Of a stretch of 11,759 nt of DNA, positions 1 through 7,218 are shown one piece after another; position 1 is the first letter of the stretch; every line of letters starts with the position of its first letter. Source of the DNA: Acidobacteriota bacterium (lineage in GTDB: Bacteria; Acidobacteriota; Polarisedimenticolia; QHYA01); the NCBI GenBank assembly GCA_003223995.1, contig QHYA01000137.1, positions 1 to 11,759 on the forward strand. Direction: 5' to 3'. Below the pieces are notes generated by a model. It did no database searches. It was not told where the DNA came from and saw nothing but the letters and a program-made list of their open reading frames with translations. Made by a program: the position numbers and the translations under genes.

Positions 1-226
1 CGTCGCGGCCGCGCCCGGCGAAGATGACATGAAGGTTGCCGAGGTGGACATTCCGGCTGGGGAGCATCGCATCGGGCTCGCCGTCGAAGACCACCGTCAA
101 TGCCGCTGCGCGCTGCCGGCAGAACTGGGAAAGCTCGCGAATGAGCCGGACGCGGGCGTGAGGGTCCTTGAGATTCTGCTCGCGGGATTGGCCGATGAGG
201 TTGTTGCCGTCAACCAGGTAAGGCAT
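1..226 (-). CDS. NYN-domain (YacP-like) protein, C-terminus outside window
   Basis: Only the first 75 codons are visible; the gene runs off the left edge. The protein starts MPYLVDGNNLIGQ, which carries the N-terminal Asp-Gly-Asn-Asn of NYN/YacP-type PIN-like nucleases, and a second acidic motif VVFDGEP follows at about residues 44-50. Family members are predicted metal-dependent RNA-binding nucleases related to the ribonuclease Rae1/YacP. Activity here is inferred from family only. The ATG at 226 is chosen because GGAG lies 8 bases upstream and the conserved motif begins at residue 4. The gene is the third on the minus strand after the SPOR and DnaJ-TPR genes, 74 bases behind the latter, so it may be co-transcribed. 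Its C-terminal half and full set of acidic residues cannot be judged. Confidence 0.8.
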   Translation of the reverse strand, partial: MPYLVDGNNLIGQSREQNLKDPHARVRLIRELSQFCRQRAAALTVVFDGEPDAMLPSRNVHLGNLHVIFAGRGRD

Positions 227-300
227 CCTATGAACTCCGGTTGGTCTTCACCTCGTCATGGTTCACGCACGGCCCCATCCTGTTCTCACCCGGCTCACGC

Positions 301-1794
301 CTACTGCTGATTCCCTCTGCCGAACAGTCCGCGCAGGCGACCGGCCTTTCCCACGCCCAGCTCCTCGCGCGCCGCGACGTTGTCCGGGTCGCATCGCAGC
401 GCCTCGCGGAAGCACTTCTCCGACTCTTCGTTGTTTCCAAGCCTCCGTTGCAGCCGGCCCAGCTCGATGTGCGCCAGGGGGTTGGTCGGATCGAGCCGCG
501 CGGCTCTGATCAGGCTCGCCAGCGCCTCGTTCTTCAGCCGCGGGTGGCGGGCCTGGAGAGTCCCGAGCAGCAGGAGATACTCGGGCCGAGACGAGTCGAG
601 ACCGACGGCGTTCTGCAGGAACCTCAGGGCATCCGAGAGCTTTCCCTGCTCGACGAGCGAGCGGCCCCGAAGGAAGTTTCTGCGGCCGAGCTCTTTGTTG
701 CGCGCCGCCTCGGAGACCGGAGGAGCAGTATCCGACGTCTCGGGCTGGTCTTTCAGATCGTACTTCTCGCGGGAAGCTGCTTGCCCCAGCGTGTTGTAAG
801 CCTCCGTGATCCTCGCAAAGTGCGCCTCCATGTTTCCTCGGATGCCCGATAGCGCCGGGGAAGTGAAGCGGTCCGGGTGCAGCTCTCTTGCCAGCTGGTA
901 GTAGGCGCGGCGGACCTCCTCCTCGTTCGCTCCTCTCGGGACCCCCAGGAGCTGGTAGTGGTCCGCCCCTTCGAACTTGGCGCAGAGTTCGAGGTAATGG
1001 CGTGCGCGGCCCTCCTCGGACGCCGAGATCAGCTCCGACTTGAAGGCTGCGGGGGCCCGCTCACCCCGGACAGCCGCCGCCGCCGCCATCTCCTGGAAGA
1101 CGACGTCGACGAGGCCCGCCTCGATCAAAGCATGAAGCGCTCGCAGAGTCGCTTCCTGCTGCTCCCCGGACTGCGAGAGGATCTCTTCGATCGAGACGGT
1201 CCCTTGCGCCCGCGAAAGGATGAACGTCTCGAGCGGTGTCAGGCTCACAGCGGCGATCTCCTGCTCGGCACCCGCCGTGCGCCTCAGCAGGGCATCGCGG
1301 TTCGAGCCGAGCCGGGAGAGAAGGGCGCGATTCTCCCGCCGGCGCGCCCGCTCCAGCAGCAGCTCCAGAACCGCCATCTCAACTCGGATCTCGCCGGCAA
1401 TGTCCGGCACCCCATCGATGAACTTGAAGGATCCCTCGGTCCAGTCGAAGCAAGGCAGCAAGATATCCACGATGTGCCTGCGAACCGCCGAGCGCAGCTC
1501 CTCCGTGCCGATCGCTTCCATCCGGAGGAGAACAGCCCCCAGACGTGTGCCCGGAGCGAGGGTAGATTCCGCCCGCTCGAGCACTCCGGCGTCGGCCAAC
1601 CCTTCGCGCAGGAGGAACTCCCCGAGCCGCTCGGAGCTGAGGTTCGACGCCGCGGAGCGAATCAGGCCCTGGACAAGGCAGACCTGCTTCTTCAGCTCCC
1701 CCCGCCAGAGGGTGAGGATCCCCGACTTGCGGGAGGCCCCGAGCTGCGTGAGGACAAAAGGCAGCGGATCGCTGCGAAGGTTTCCGTTCAGCAT
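301..1794 (-). CDS. DUF4388 (PATAN) – DnaJ – TPR protein
   Basis: This is a 497-residue soluble protein with three recognisable parts. Residues 1 to about 125 resemble DUF4388/PATAN, starting LNGNLRSDPLPFVLTQLG and continuing to FDWTEGSFKF. Residues about 188-231 form the helical segment that often follows DUF4388 (…ETFILSRAQGTVSIEEI…). A J domain spans about 278-346, with HPD at 306-308 between its second and third helices, so it should be able to stimulate an Hsp70 ATPase. The C-terminal part, about 365-475, holds roughly three TPR repeats. No signal peptide or membrane segment is seen, so it is probably a cytoplasmic co-chaperone or scaffold in a signalling or motility context; the partner is unknown. 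It starts 8 bases after the stop of the upstream SPOR gene, in the same operon. Confidence 0.85.
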   Translation of the reverse strand: MLNGNLRSDPLPFVLTQLGASRKSGILTLWRGELKKQVCLVQGLIRSAASNLSSERLGEFLLREGLADAGVLERAESTLAPGTRLGAVLLRMEAIGTEELRSAVRRHIVDILLPCFDWTEGSFKFIDGVPDIAGEIRVEMAVLELLLERARRRENRALLSRLGSNRDALLRRTAGAEQEIAAVSLTPLETFILSRAQGTVSIEEILSQSGEQQEATLRALHALIEAGLVDVVFQEMAAAAAVRGERAPAAFKSELISASEEGRARHYLELCAKFEGADHYQLLGVPRGANEEEVRRAYYQLARELHPDRFTSPALSGIRGNMEAHFARITEAYNTLGQAASREKYDLKDQPETSDTAPPVSEAARNKELGRRNFLRGRSLVEQGKLSDALRFLQNAVGLDSSRPEYLLLLGTLQARHPRLKNEALASLIRAARLDPTNPLAHIELGRLQRRLGNNEESEKCFREALRCDPDNVAAREELGVGKAGRLRGLFGRGNQQ

Positions 1795-1802
1795 TCCCAG
1801 AT

Positions 1803-2579
1803 CTACCGGGAGAGAAGATCGGTCAGGCGGACCGCCCGCGCCACAACCCCCTGCCTGGGAGGGTGGGTCGAGAGGGCCCGGGCCTCCTGCTCAGCCGAAA
1901 CGCGGTCGGGAAAGAAGCCGTAGCAGACCCGGAAGCACGAGCGGTCCTTGAGAGTGATGGGAAGAAGAAAGAACTGAGGGCGTGCCTCCGGGCCTCCAAA
2001 CAAGGGGTGGAGGTACGCGGCGTCGCAATTCGCGGAGAGCTGCAATGTCCAGGTCGAGGAATCGGCGCGTCTGGAGAGCGCCTGATCCCACAGCCTCGCT
2101 GCATTCGCGTACCGGCCAGCTAGGGCCTCGGCCAGAGGGTCCGGGTGTCCCGCCTGAGCCGTCCCGGTCGCGACATCGCCATGCGTCTCGGACCGTCCGG
2201 CGGGTCCGCTCGCGGAGCCGCCCGCAAGCGCCTCGGCCGGCCGATCCGGTTGTTGCCGCTGCGCTACTCCCCCTGTCCGAGCGCTGCCTGTGCCGGACAC
2301 GACGCCGGGCCGAGCTCCCTCTCGATCGGGTCGAACTCCCTCTCCACGAAGCCCCGAGGGGAGGTCCAAGGCTTTTCGCGGGCCGAGCTGGCGGGTCGAT
2401 ACGTAGCCGAGGATGCAAATCAGGGCCAGCAGCAGGGCCAGGGCCGAGAGGGGGATGCGCGGGGAGCGAGAGGTCCGGGAAGAGCCTCCGTCCTCCCCGC
2501 CAGGCACTGCCGCTTGCGAGCTGCCTGGCCCCCCGGTCTCGATCTCGAAAGGAAGCCGCCGTGCCGTCCGGTCTTCCAC
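1803..2579 (-). CDS. membrane-anchored SPOR-like protein
   Basis: The product is 258 residues. A short cytoplasmic tail is followed by one membrane helix at about 42-61 (IPLSALALLLALICILGYV), a long Gly/Ala/Pro/Arg-rich linker at about 65-150, a short TPR-like helix (LAGRYANAARLWDQAL) and a C-terminal SPOR-like fold at about 176-258. SPOR domains bind denuded peptidoglycan, so a cell-envelope role is inferred. The C-terminal domain has Cys185, Cys215 and Cys219, which could form a disulfide outside the cytoplasm. The start is GTG at 2579: an in-frame stop lies four codons upstream and there is no Shine-Dalgarno sequence, but a promoter with its -10 six bases before the GTG fits a leaderless message. 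It is first in the operon with the DUF4388/DnaJ gene. Exact function is unknown. Confidence 0.72.
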   Translation of the reverse strand: MEDRTARRLPFEIETGGPGSSQAAVPGGEDGGSSRTSRSPRIPLSALALLLALICILGYVSTRQLGPRKALDLPSGLRGEGVRPDREGARPGVVSGTGSARTGGVAQRQQPDRPAEALAGGSASGPAGRSETHGDVATGTAQAGHPDPLAEALAGRYANAARLWDQALSRRADSSTWTLQLSANCDAAYLHPLFGGPEARPQFFLLPITLKDRSCFRVCYGFFPDRVSAEQEARALSTHPPRQGVVARAVRLTDLLSR

Positions 2580-2585
2580 CGGTCG

Positions 2586-2615
2586 ATTCTAAGGACCGTT
2601 GCGTCGTGAAGTCAA
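2586..2615 (-). promoter_or_regulatory. promoter of the SPOR/DnaJ operon, leaderless layout
   Basis: On the minus strand TTGACT (2615-2610) is followed by 18 bases and TAGAAT (2591-2586), then six bases and the GTG start at 2579. This matches the sigma-70 consensus well. Transcription should start at or within a base or two of the GTG, with no leader. Confidence 0.68.
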
Positions 2616-2659
2616 GTTAATCTCTTGTAGGATCGATAGTTACAAGCGCGAGTGATACA

Positions 2660-4324
2660 ATGCCCCCCACGGTGCAACCCCTGAATACGGACTTCATAGT
2701 CGTGGGGAGCGGACTGGCGGGCCTGCGCGCCGCCACAGAGATCGCCCAGGCGCAACGTGAAGTCTGGCTGCTCACCAAGGACATGGCCGAAGACAGCAGC
2801 ACGCGTTGGGCGCAGGGTGGAATCGCCGCAGCCCTCTCGGATGAGGACCGCGTCGGATTCCACGAGAGGGACACCCTCGAAGCCGGAGACGGCCTGTCCG
2901 AGCCGGCAGCCGTCAGGATCCTCGTGGAAGAAGGCCCCCGCTACGTCATGGAGCTGATCGACTGGGGGACCGAGTTCGACCGGGAAGGCTTCCGGCTTCA
3001 CTTCACGCAAGAAGGGGCCCACAGCGCGCGTAGGGTCCTCCATGCGGAAGGGGACTCGACCGGCCGGGAGATCGTCCGTGCACTGCTGACGAAAACAGCG
3101 ACATTTCCCAACATTCGTTTCGTCCCGCACGCCTTCACAGCCGAGTTGATCGTCGAGGACGGGGAATGCATCGGGGTCCGGTTCATCGACGAAGCGGACG
3201 GCCGTGCGCATCTGCTGCTCGCCCGGGCGGTGCTGTTGGCGACGGGGGGGTGGGGGCGGGTGTTTCGGGAGACGACGAACCCTCCCCAGGCAACGGGCGA
3301 TGGCCTCGCCCTCGCCTGGAGGGCGGGGGCGGAGATCGTCGATGGGGAGTTCGTGCAGTTCCACCCCACCGCCCTCGCCGTCCCGGGCGCTCCGCGGTTC
3401 CTTCTTTCGGAGGCGTTGCGTGGAGAGGGGGCCATCCTGCGCGACCAGCACGGAGTGCGTTTCATGGCAGGCCGGCACCCCCGCGCCGAGCTCGCGCCGC
3501 GCGATGTGATCAGCAGAGAAATCGTGCGGCATCTAGCCGAGGCGGGGGGTGAGCACGTGCTTCTCGACATGACGCACCTTCCCGCCTCGTTCGTGCGCAA
3601 TCGGTTCCCGGGGATCTTCGAGACCTGCAAGGAGTACGGCATCGACATCAGCCGGGAGCCCGTTCCGGTGCTGCCTGCCGCGCATTACGCGATGGGAGGC
3701 ATTCGGACGGACCTCCAGGGACGCGCGTCGCTCCCCCGTCTCTACGCTGCCGGAGAGGTGGCAGGAACGGGGGTGCACGGCGCGAACCGGCTGGCCAGCA
3801 ACAGCCTGCTCGAGGGGCTGGTCTTCGGCGCGAGGTCCGGGGCGGCCATGGTGGAGGACTCCTATGGTTTCCCGCAGCCGCCTCAGCACGATCGGCTTCG
3901 CGCCGACCTGCCTTTTCTTCCCGCGCCCCAGGATGTCGCCGGGCTCGAGAAGCAGGTGCGAGAGATCGCCTGGGAGAAGGTGGGGATCATCCGCGACGCC
4001 GAAGGGCTGGTGCAGGCGATCGATGCGCTGTCGGCCCTCGCTCCCCGGCGCCAGGCCGAGGGAGCGCCCTTTCGCGCCGGGTTCGAGTCGGAGAACCTTC
4101 GTTTGATCGCGCTGCTGGCGGCACGGGCGGCGCTGGCGCGGGAGGAGAGCCGCGGCGCCCACTTCCGAACGGATTTCCCCCAGAAGGATGACGTCCGGTG
4201 GACAGCGCACTCCCTGCAGCGCATCGGCTCGGCCGGCGTGGCCCGTATCCCGCTCGGTGAGCTGGCGGAACGGGCAAGCGGCGATCCCCGCGGCGACCGA
4301 CGGCGACGCGCGGAAGGGCGATGA
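2660..4324 (+). CDS. nadB: L-aspartate oxidase
   Basis: NadB oxidises L-aspartate to iminoaspartate using FAD, the first step of de novo NAD synthesis; NadA then condenses the product to quinolinate. The 554-residue protein has the N-terminal dinucleotide-binding motif VVGSGLAGLRAA (14-25), the FAD-contacting segment SSTRWAQGGIAAAL (46-59) and the succinate dehydrogenase/fumarate reductase-type active-site segments. These are TQEGAHSARRVLH (Glu118), FVQFHPTAL (His235), RDVISRE (Arg286) and AHYAMGGI (His342), followed by GEVAGTGVHGANRLASNS. The helical C-terminal domain is complete. Length is slightly above the usual 530-540 residues. The ATG at 2660 has no good Shine-Dalgarno sequence, and a GTG at codon 5 is an alternative. 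nadA and nadC are not in the window. Its stop codon abuts that of the convergent lepB remnant. Confidence 0.96.
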   Translation: MPPTVQPLNTDFIVVGSGLAGLRAATEIAQAQREVWLLTKDMAEDSSTRWAQGGIAAALSDEDRVGFHERDTLEAGDGLSEPAAVRILVEEGPRYVMELIDWGTEFDREGFRLHFTQEGAHSARRVLHAEGDSTGREIVRALLTKTATFPNIRFVPHAFTAELIVEDGECIGVRFIDEADGRAHLLLARAVLLATGGWGRVFRETTNPPQATGDGLALAWRAGAEIVDGEFVQFHPTALAVPGAPRFLLSEALRGEGAILRDQHGVRFMAGRHPRAELAPRDVISREIVRHLAEAGGEHVLLDMTHLPASFVRNRFPGIFETCKEYGIDISREPVPVLPAAHYAMGGIRTDLQGRASLPRLYAAGEVAGTGVHGANRLASNSLLEGLVFGARSGAAMVEDSYGFPQPPQHDRLRADLPFLPAPQDVAGLEKQVREIAWEKVGIIRDAEGLVQAIDALSALAPRRQAEGAPFRAGFESENLRLIALLAARAALAREESRGAHFRTDFPQKDDVRWTAHSLQRIGSAGVARIPLGELAERASGDPRGDRRRRAEGR

Positions 4325-4968
4325 TCAGCGGATCAGGGTGAAGCAGCGGGACCAGCGGGTGCGTGTCGCCAGGTGCATCATCTTGTCGAGGAGGCTCTTC
4401 ACTCGCGCCACCCCGCTCTTCTGCCAGTCATCGCGGTCCTCGTCGTAGGAGAACCAGATGATGAAAGCGCGCCCCTTGATGTAGTGCTTCGGAACGAATC
4501 CCCAGTAGCGGCTGTCCCGGCTGTTGTTGCGATGATCCCCCATGACGAAATAGCCGTCCGGCGGGACCACCTGCGGCCCCCAGAACGAGTTCATGTCTCG
4601 GTACCTGGGCTGCACGAAGGGCTCCTCCAGCGGCCGGCCATTGATGTGCACGACGCCGGCCCTCACCTCGACCCTCTCGCCCGGCAGACCAACCACGCGC
4701 TTGATGTAATCGACTTCCGGTTCTTCCGGATACTTGAAGACGATGACATCGTGGCGGTGGATGTCGCGGATCGGCGGAACGCGAAGGCGCGGGAGTAGAT
4801 GACGAAGATGACGCAGATGACGATCGTCTCGAAGTAGTCGCGGATGATCCCCTTGGGGCTGGGGGAAGGAGCGCTCCGCGAGGCGGCCTGCCGCCTTGGC
4901 TCCTGCGCCGGCGAGGGGCCTTCGGGCCGCGGTTTCAGGACCTGGGTTCTTGTCGAGCCGTCAGCCAC
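4325..4968 (-). pseudogene. lepB: signal peptidase I, frameshifted and lacking the catalytic-Ser segment
   Basis: Two reading frames together encode a type I signal peptidase, which normally removes signal peptides outside the membrane using a Ser-Lys dyad. From the GTG at 4968 (GAGG upstream) one frame gives a polar N-terminus and the membrane helix GIIRDYFETIVICVIFVIY, then SRAFAF near 4777-4794. The rest of the enzyme lies in another frame from about 4780 down to 4325. It starts VPPIRDIHRHDVIVFKYPEE, then has the box D lysine segment DYIKRVVGLPGE and box E MGDHRNNSRDSRYWG. The roughly 30-35 residues that should lie between them, including the box B Ser-x-Ser-Met motif with the nucleophile, are not encoded in any frame. 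Deletion plus frameshift in one event, or an assembly error, would explain this. As written it cannot be active. It lies 44 bases behind the LOG gene. Confidence 0.85.
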
Positions 4969-5012
4969 GTTCCTCGTCCCTGTTCGAGCTCAGCTTGCGG
5001 AGCTGCTTTTCA

Positions 5013-5591
5013 TCATCCCTGGGCGTCGCTTCCCGTCCTGCTTTCCCCGTGACCTGCCTCCGCGCGCTCGGCGGTCGCTTTGACGACCGCTTCCTCCTCA
5101 TCGATCGCGATCGTGGTGTCGGACAGCGATTCCGCTTCGAGGAGTTTGGAGGATCTCAGCGCTTCCAGGACCCGCGGCCAGATATCGCCCACCAGCACGA
5201 CGGGCTTCCCTTCCCCGAGGCCGGCCCGGCGCAGCGCCCAAAGGAAAACCGCCTCCGCCAACGTGCCCGATTTTCCGGGGAGGATTATAAAGCTCCGGGA
5301 TGACCCTATCAAACGGCGAGTGCGGGCGAAAAGGTCCGGCTCCTCATGCAGCTCCGTCAGGTAGGGGTTTGCTGTACGGGATCTGAACTCGGCGCAGGTG
5401 ATGCCGATCGCCCGCCCGCCGGCCTCGCGGGCGCCGCGGCTGGACGCTTCCATGATCCCGCCGTACCCTCCGCAGACGACCGCGAATCCCGCTCCCGCGA
5501 TGAGGCGGCCGATCCGCCGGGCTCGCTCGTATTCCGGCTCGCCTGGCAGCGATTCGCTGCTTCCGAAGACCCCGATTCCCCGCACGTCCAT
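5013..5591 (-). CDS. LOG-family Rossmann-fold nucleotide-binding protein
   Basis: The 192-residue protein has the LOG/lysine-decarboxylase-like fold: an N-terminal strand GIGVFGSSE, the glycine loop VVCGGYGGIMEA (38-49), and the second motif LPGKSGTLAEAVFLW (104-118). It ends with the typical KPVVLVGDIW segment (129-138). Characterised LOG proteins hydrolyse nucleoside 5'-monophosphates such as cytokinin ribotides to base and ribose phosphate. Here the usual Pro-Gly-Gly-x-Gly-Thr motif reads Pro-Gly-Lys-Ser-Gly-Thr, so substrate and activity are uncertain. The tail (about 170-192) is charged and disordered-looking. The ATG at 5591 is preceded at six bases by a -10-like element rather than by a Shine-Dalgarno sequence. 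The lepB remnant follows on the same strand, probably in one transcript. Confidence 0.83.
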   Translation of the reverse strand: MDVRGIGVFGSSESLPGEPEYERARRIGRLIAGAGFAVVCGGYGGIMEASSRGAREAGGRAIGITCAEFRSRTANPYLTELHEEPDLFARTRRLIGSSRSFIILPGKSGTLAEAVFLWALRRAGLGEGKPVVLVGDIWPRVLEALRSSKLLEAESLSDTTIAIDEEEAVVKATAERAEAGHGESRTGSDAQG

Positions 5592-5597
5592 CGGCGA

Positions 5598-5627
5598 CTC
5601 TTAGCACGCTGCCGAGGGAAGTGTCAA
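5598..5627 (-). promoter_or_regulatory. promoter of the LOG gene, leaderless layout
   Basis: The minus strand reads TTGACA (5627-5622), 18 bases, TAAGAG (5603-5598) with a TG one base before it (extended -10), then six bases and the ATG at 5591. The -35 is a perfect match; the -10 is weak (3 of 6). The spacing matches the SPOR-operon promoter exactly. Confidence 0.5.
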
Positions 5628-5655
5628 AGGCGAAATCAGCGCGAAATCGGTCGCG

Positions 5656-5664
5656 TGATATAAT
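5656..5664 (+). promoter_or_regulatory. extended -10 promoter of the tlpA-like gene
   Basis: TGATATAAT is a perfect extended -10 element (TG-n-TATAAT, hexamer at 5659-5664). No convincing -35 is seen, which such elements tolerate. Transcription should begin near 5670. That gives a leader of roughly 25 bases before the ATG at 5697, with GGAG at 5682-5685. Confidence 0.6.
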
Positions 5665-5696
5665 TTCACCTTTTGTCGGATGGAGCGAATGTTCTC

Positions 5697-6254
5697 ATGA
5701 TGAATTGGTTGTTTCTATCTCGCCGGCCCAGCCGCGGCGCCGCTCTCGCCATCACCGTTCTCGCCGTGATCGCGGCGATCTCGTGCCAGCCCCTTCAGCC
5801 CGGAAGCGAGGTCAAACCGGTGCCGGCCCCCAACTTCACACTGCCGGACATCGACGGGCGCGCCGTGAGCCTCTCGGATCACAAAGGGAAGGTGGTCCTG
5901 ATCGACTTCTGGGCGACCTGGTGCATCCCCTGCCGGATGGAGATGCCGATGTTGCAGGCCCTGCACAATGAATTTCGCGAAAAGGGCTTCGAGGTCATCG
6001 GCATCTCGGTGGACGAGAATCCTTCGAAGGTCGTCCCTTCTTTTATCAAGGACGTCGGTCTCAACTACACCAACCTGCTGGGAAACGAGGAGATTGCCCG
6101 GCTGTACGGGCCCATCGAGGGTATTCCGACCTTCGTGCTGATCGACCGGGAGGGGAAGATTCGCCGGAGGGGGACGGGAGGACGTCCTCGAGAGGCGTTC
6201 GAGAAGTGGATCATGGAGCTTTTGCAAGAGACCCCTAAGAGACCTGATGTCTGA
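5697..6254 (+). CDS. TlpA/ResA-like membrane-anchored thioredoxin
   Basis: The 185-residue protein belongs to the thioredoxin-fold TlpA/ResA/CcmG group, extracytoplasmic reductants that often keep apocytochrome c cysteines reduced. An N-terminal hydrophobic segment (about 15-30) ends in AISC, a weak lipobox (Ala rather than Leu/Val at -3), so it may be lipid-anchored or an uncleaved membrane anchor. The redoxin domain runs from about 42 to 178, with the active site WATWCIPC (Cys76, Cys79) and the cis-proline in GIPTF (Pro144). The ATG at 5697 has GGAG 11 bases upstream; an in-frame TTG at 5673 would add eight residues. Its stop overlaps the next gene by 8 bases. It lies beside, and convergent with, the ccm locus, which lacks an obvious ccmG in this window, so a CcmG-type role is a reasonable inference. 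Confidence 0.88.
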   Translation: MMNWLFLSRRPSRGAALAITVLAVIAAISCQPLQPGSEVKPVPAPNFTLPDIDGRAVSLSDHKGKVVLIDFWATWCIPCRMEMPMLQALHNEFREKGFEVIGISVDENPSKVVPSFIKDVGLNYTNLLGNEEIARLYGPIEGIPTFVLIDREGKIRRRGTGGRPREAFEKWIMELLQETPKRPDV

Positions 6255-7218
6255 TACGCGCAAGCTCACCGGGGGAGTTGGGGCGATGCTTCTTGTCGGA
6301 GCCGTCGCTTTCGTCGGACTCTACCTGATGATCCAGAGGGCCTCGACGAGGCTCCGCTCGGAGGATCGCGTCGCGAGCGTCTCGGCAATCCCGCAGGGAG
6401 ACACTCCCTCTTCCTCATCGGGGAGCACCCAGCAGCCCCCGTCCGCTCCCACCGGCGGGCCGGAGCATCAGGCCACTGCACAGCTTCGGCCCGGTGCGGA
6501 GTCCTCCCAGCCGGCGGGGACCCCTTCTGAAGGAGCTGCCGGCGGCAGCGAGGCGGTCCCTGCCGGAGGCTCCAAGGCTTCGGCCACCGGTGAAGCCCCC
6601 ACCAGCCCGGAGCCGGTGGCCGCGAATCCCCCGAGCGTTGCCGGCGATGCGGCTCAGGAGATCGATCTCTCCCTCGACGAGCCGACTCTCCAGAAGTTCC
6701 TCGAGGTGCGACGGCGCATGTTCGAGGTTTTCGGGCCGAACCGGCGGCAGTTCGCCCTCCTCGACGAGGATCTGGAGGAGATCCAGACACACGGCAAGAA
6801 AATTTTGGCCCGGGCGGCCATCTTCCTGCCCTTGAAACACGCAAAGGCGGACGGGCTGCAGGCCACGGGGCTCTCCGAGAAGGAGTACGACCGCGTGGCG
6901 AAAGTGATTTACGAAAACTGGTGGAGGGCGACGGCTTCCGGCGTGGACATCCCGGCCAAGCTCAGCGAGGCGCGCAAGGAAATGGCGGAGGTCGAGAAGC
7001 GGCGGGGCGAACCCGATATCCCTCATGTGAAGAAACATCGTCTCTCCGCGCAACTGGACATGCTGAGAGGCGAGATCGGTAGACTCGAATGGGCTCGCTC
7101 CTATCCAGCCCGCCAGCTTCTGGCGAAAATCCCGCTCTCGACGCAGCGGGTCTGCGAGAAGCACGCGAAGGAGATCGACGACTACGCCATGAAAGAGATG
7201 GACCTGCTCACGTACTAG
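6247..7218 (+). CDS. membrane-anchored protein of unknown function
   Basis: I do not recognise this 323-residue protein. It has a short N-terminus, one membrane helix (about 9-29), a long Pro/Ser/Gly/Ala-rich linker (about 40-138) and a charged, mainly helical C-terminal domain (about 139-323) that should lie outside the cytoplasm. The domain contains conserved-looking stretches such as FLEVRRRMFEVFGPNRRQF, YENWWRATASG and a possible coiled coil around 235-285. No catalytic motif is evident and there is a single cysteine, near the C-terminus. The ATG overlaps the stop of the tlpA-like gene (ATGTCTGA shared), so translation is probably coupled and the two products may act together at the envelope. 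Its stop codon overlaps that of convergent ccmD. Confidence 0.78.
   Translation: MSDTRKLTGGVGAMLLVGAVAFVGLYLMIQRASTRLRSEDRVASVSAIPQGDTPSSSSGSTQQPPSAPTGGPEHQATAQLRPGAESSQPAGTPSEGAAGGSEAVPAGGSKASATGEAPTSPEPVAANPPSVAGDAAQEIDLSLDEPTLQKFLEVRRRMFEVFGPNRRQFALLDEDLEEIQTHGKKILARAAIFLPLKHAKADGLQATGLSEKEYDRVAKVIYENWWRATASGVDIPAKLSEARKEMAEVEKRRGEPDIPHVKKHRLSAQLDMLRGEIGRLEWARSYPARQLLAKIPLSTQRVCEKHAKEIDDYAMKEMDLLTY

Noticed and set aside
241..1951. Long open frames on the plus strand (241-852, 877-1923, 1220-1951) opposite the DnaJ-TPR gene
   Set aside because: Their translations are Arg/Ser/Ala-rich with no recognisable domain, as expected of high-GC antisense frames, while the minus-strand protein has clear domains.
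2612..4210. Open frames on the minus strand opposite nadB (2612-3532, 2998-3648, 3533-4210)
   Set aside because: nadB is fully conserved on the plus strand; these frames show no family features.
4770..4800. Programmed ribosomal frameshift in the signal peptidase gene
   Set aside because: No slippery heptamer is seen, and a frameshift could not restore the missing catalytic-serine segment, which is absent from every frame.
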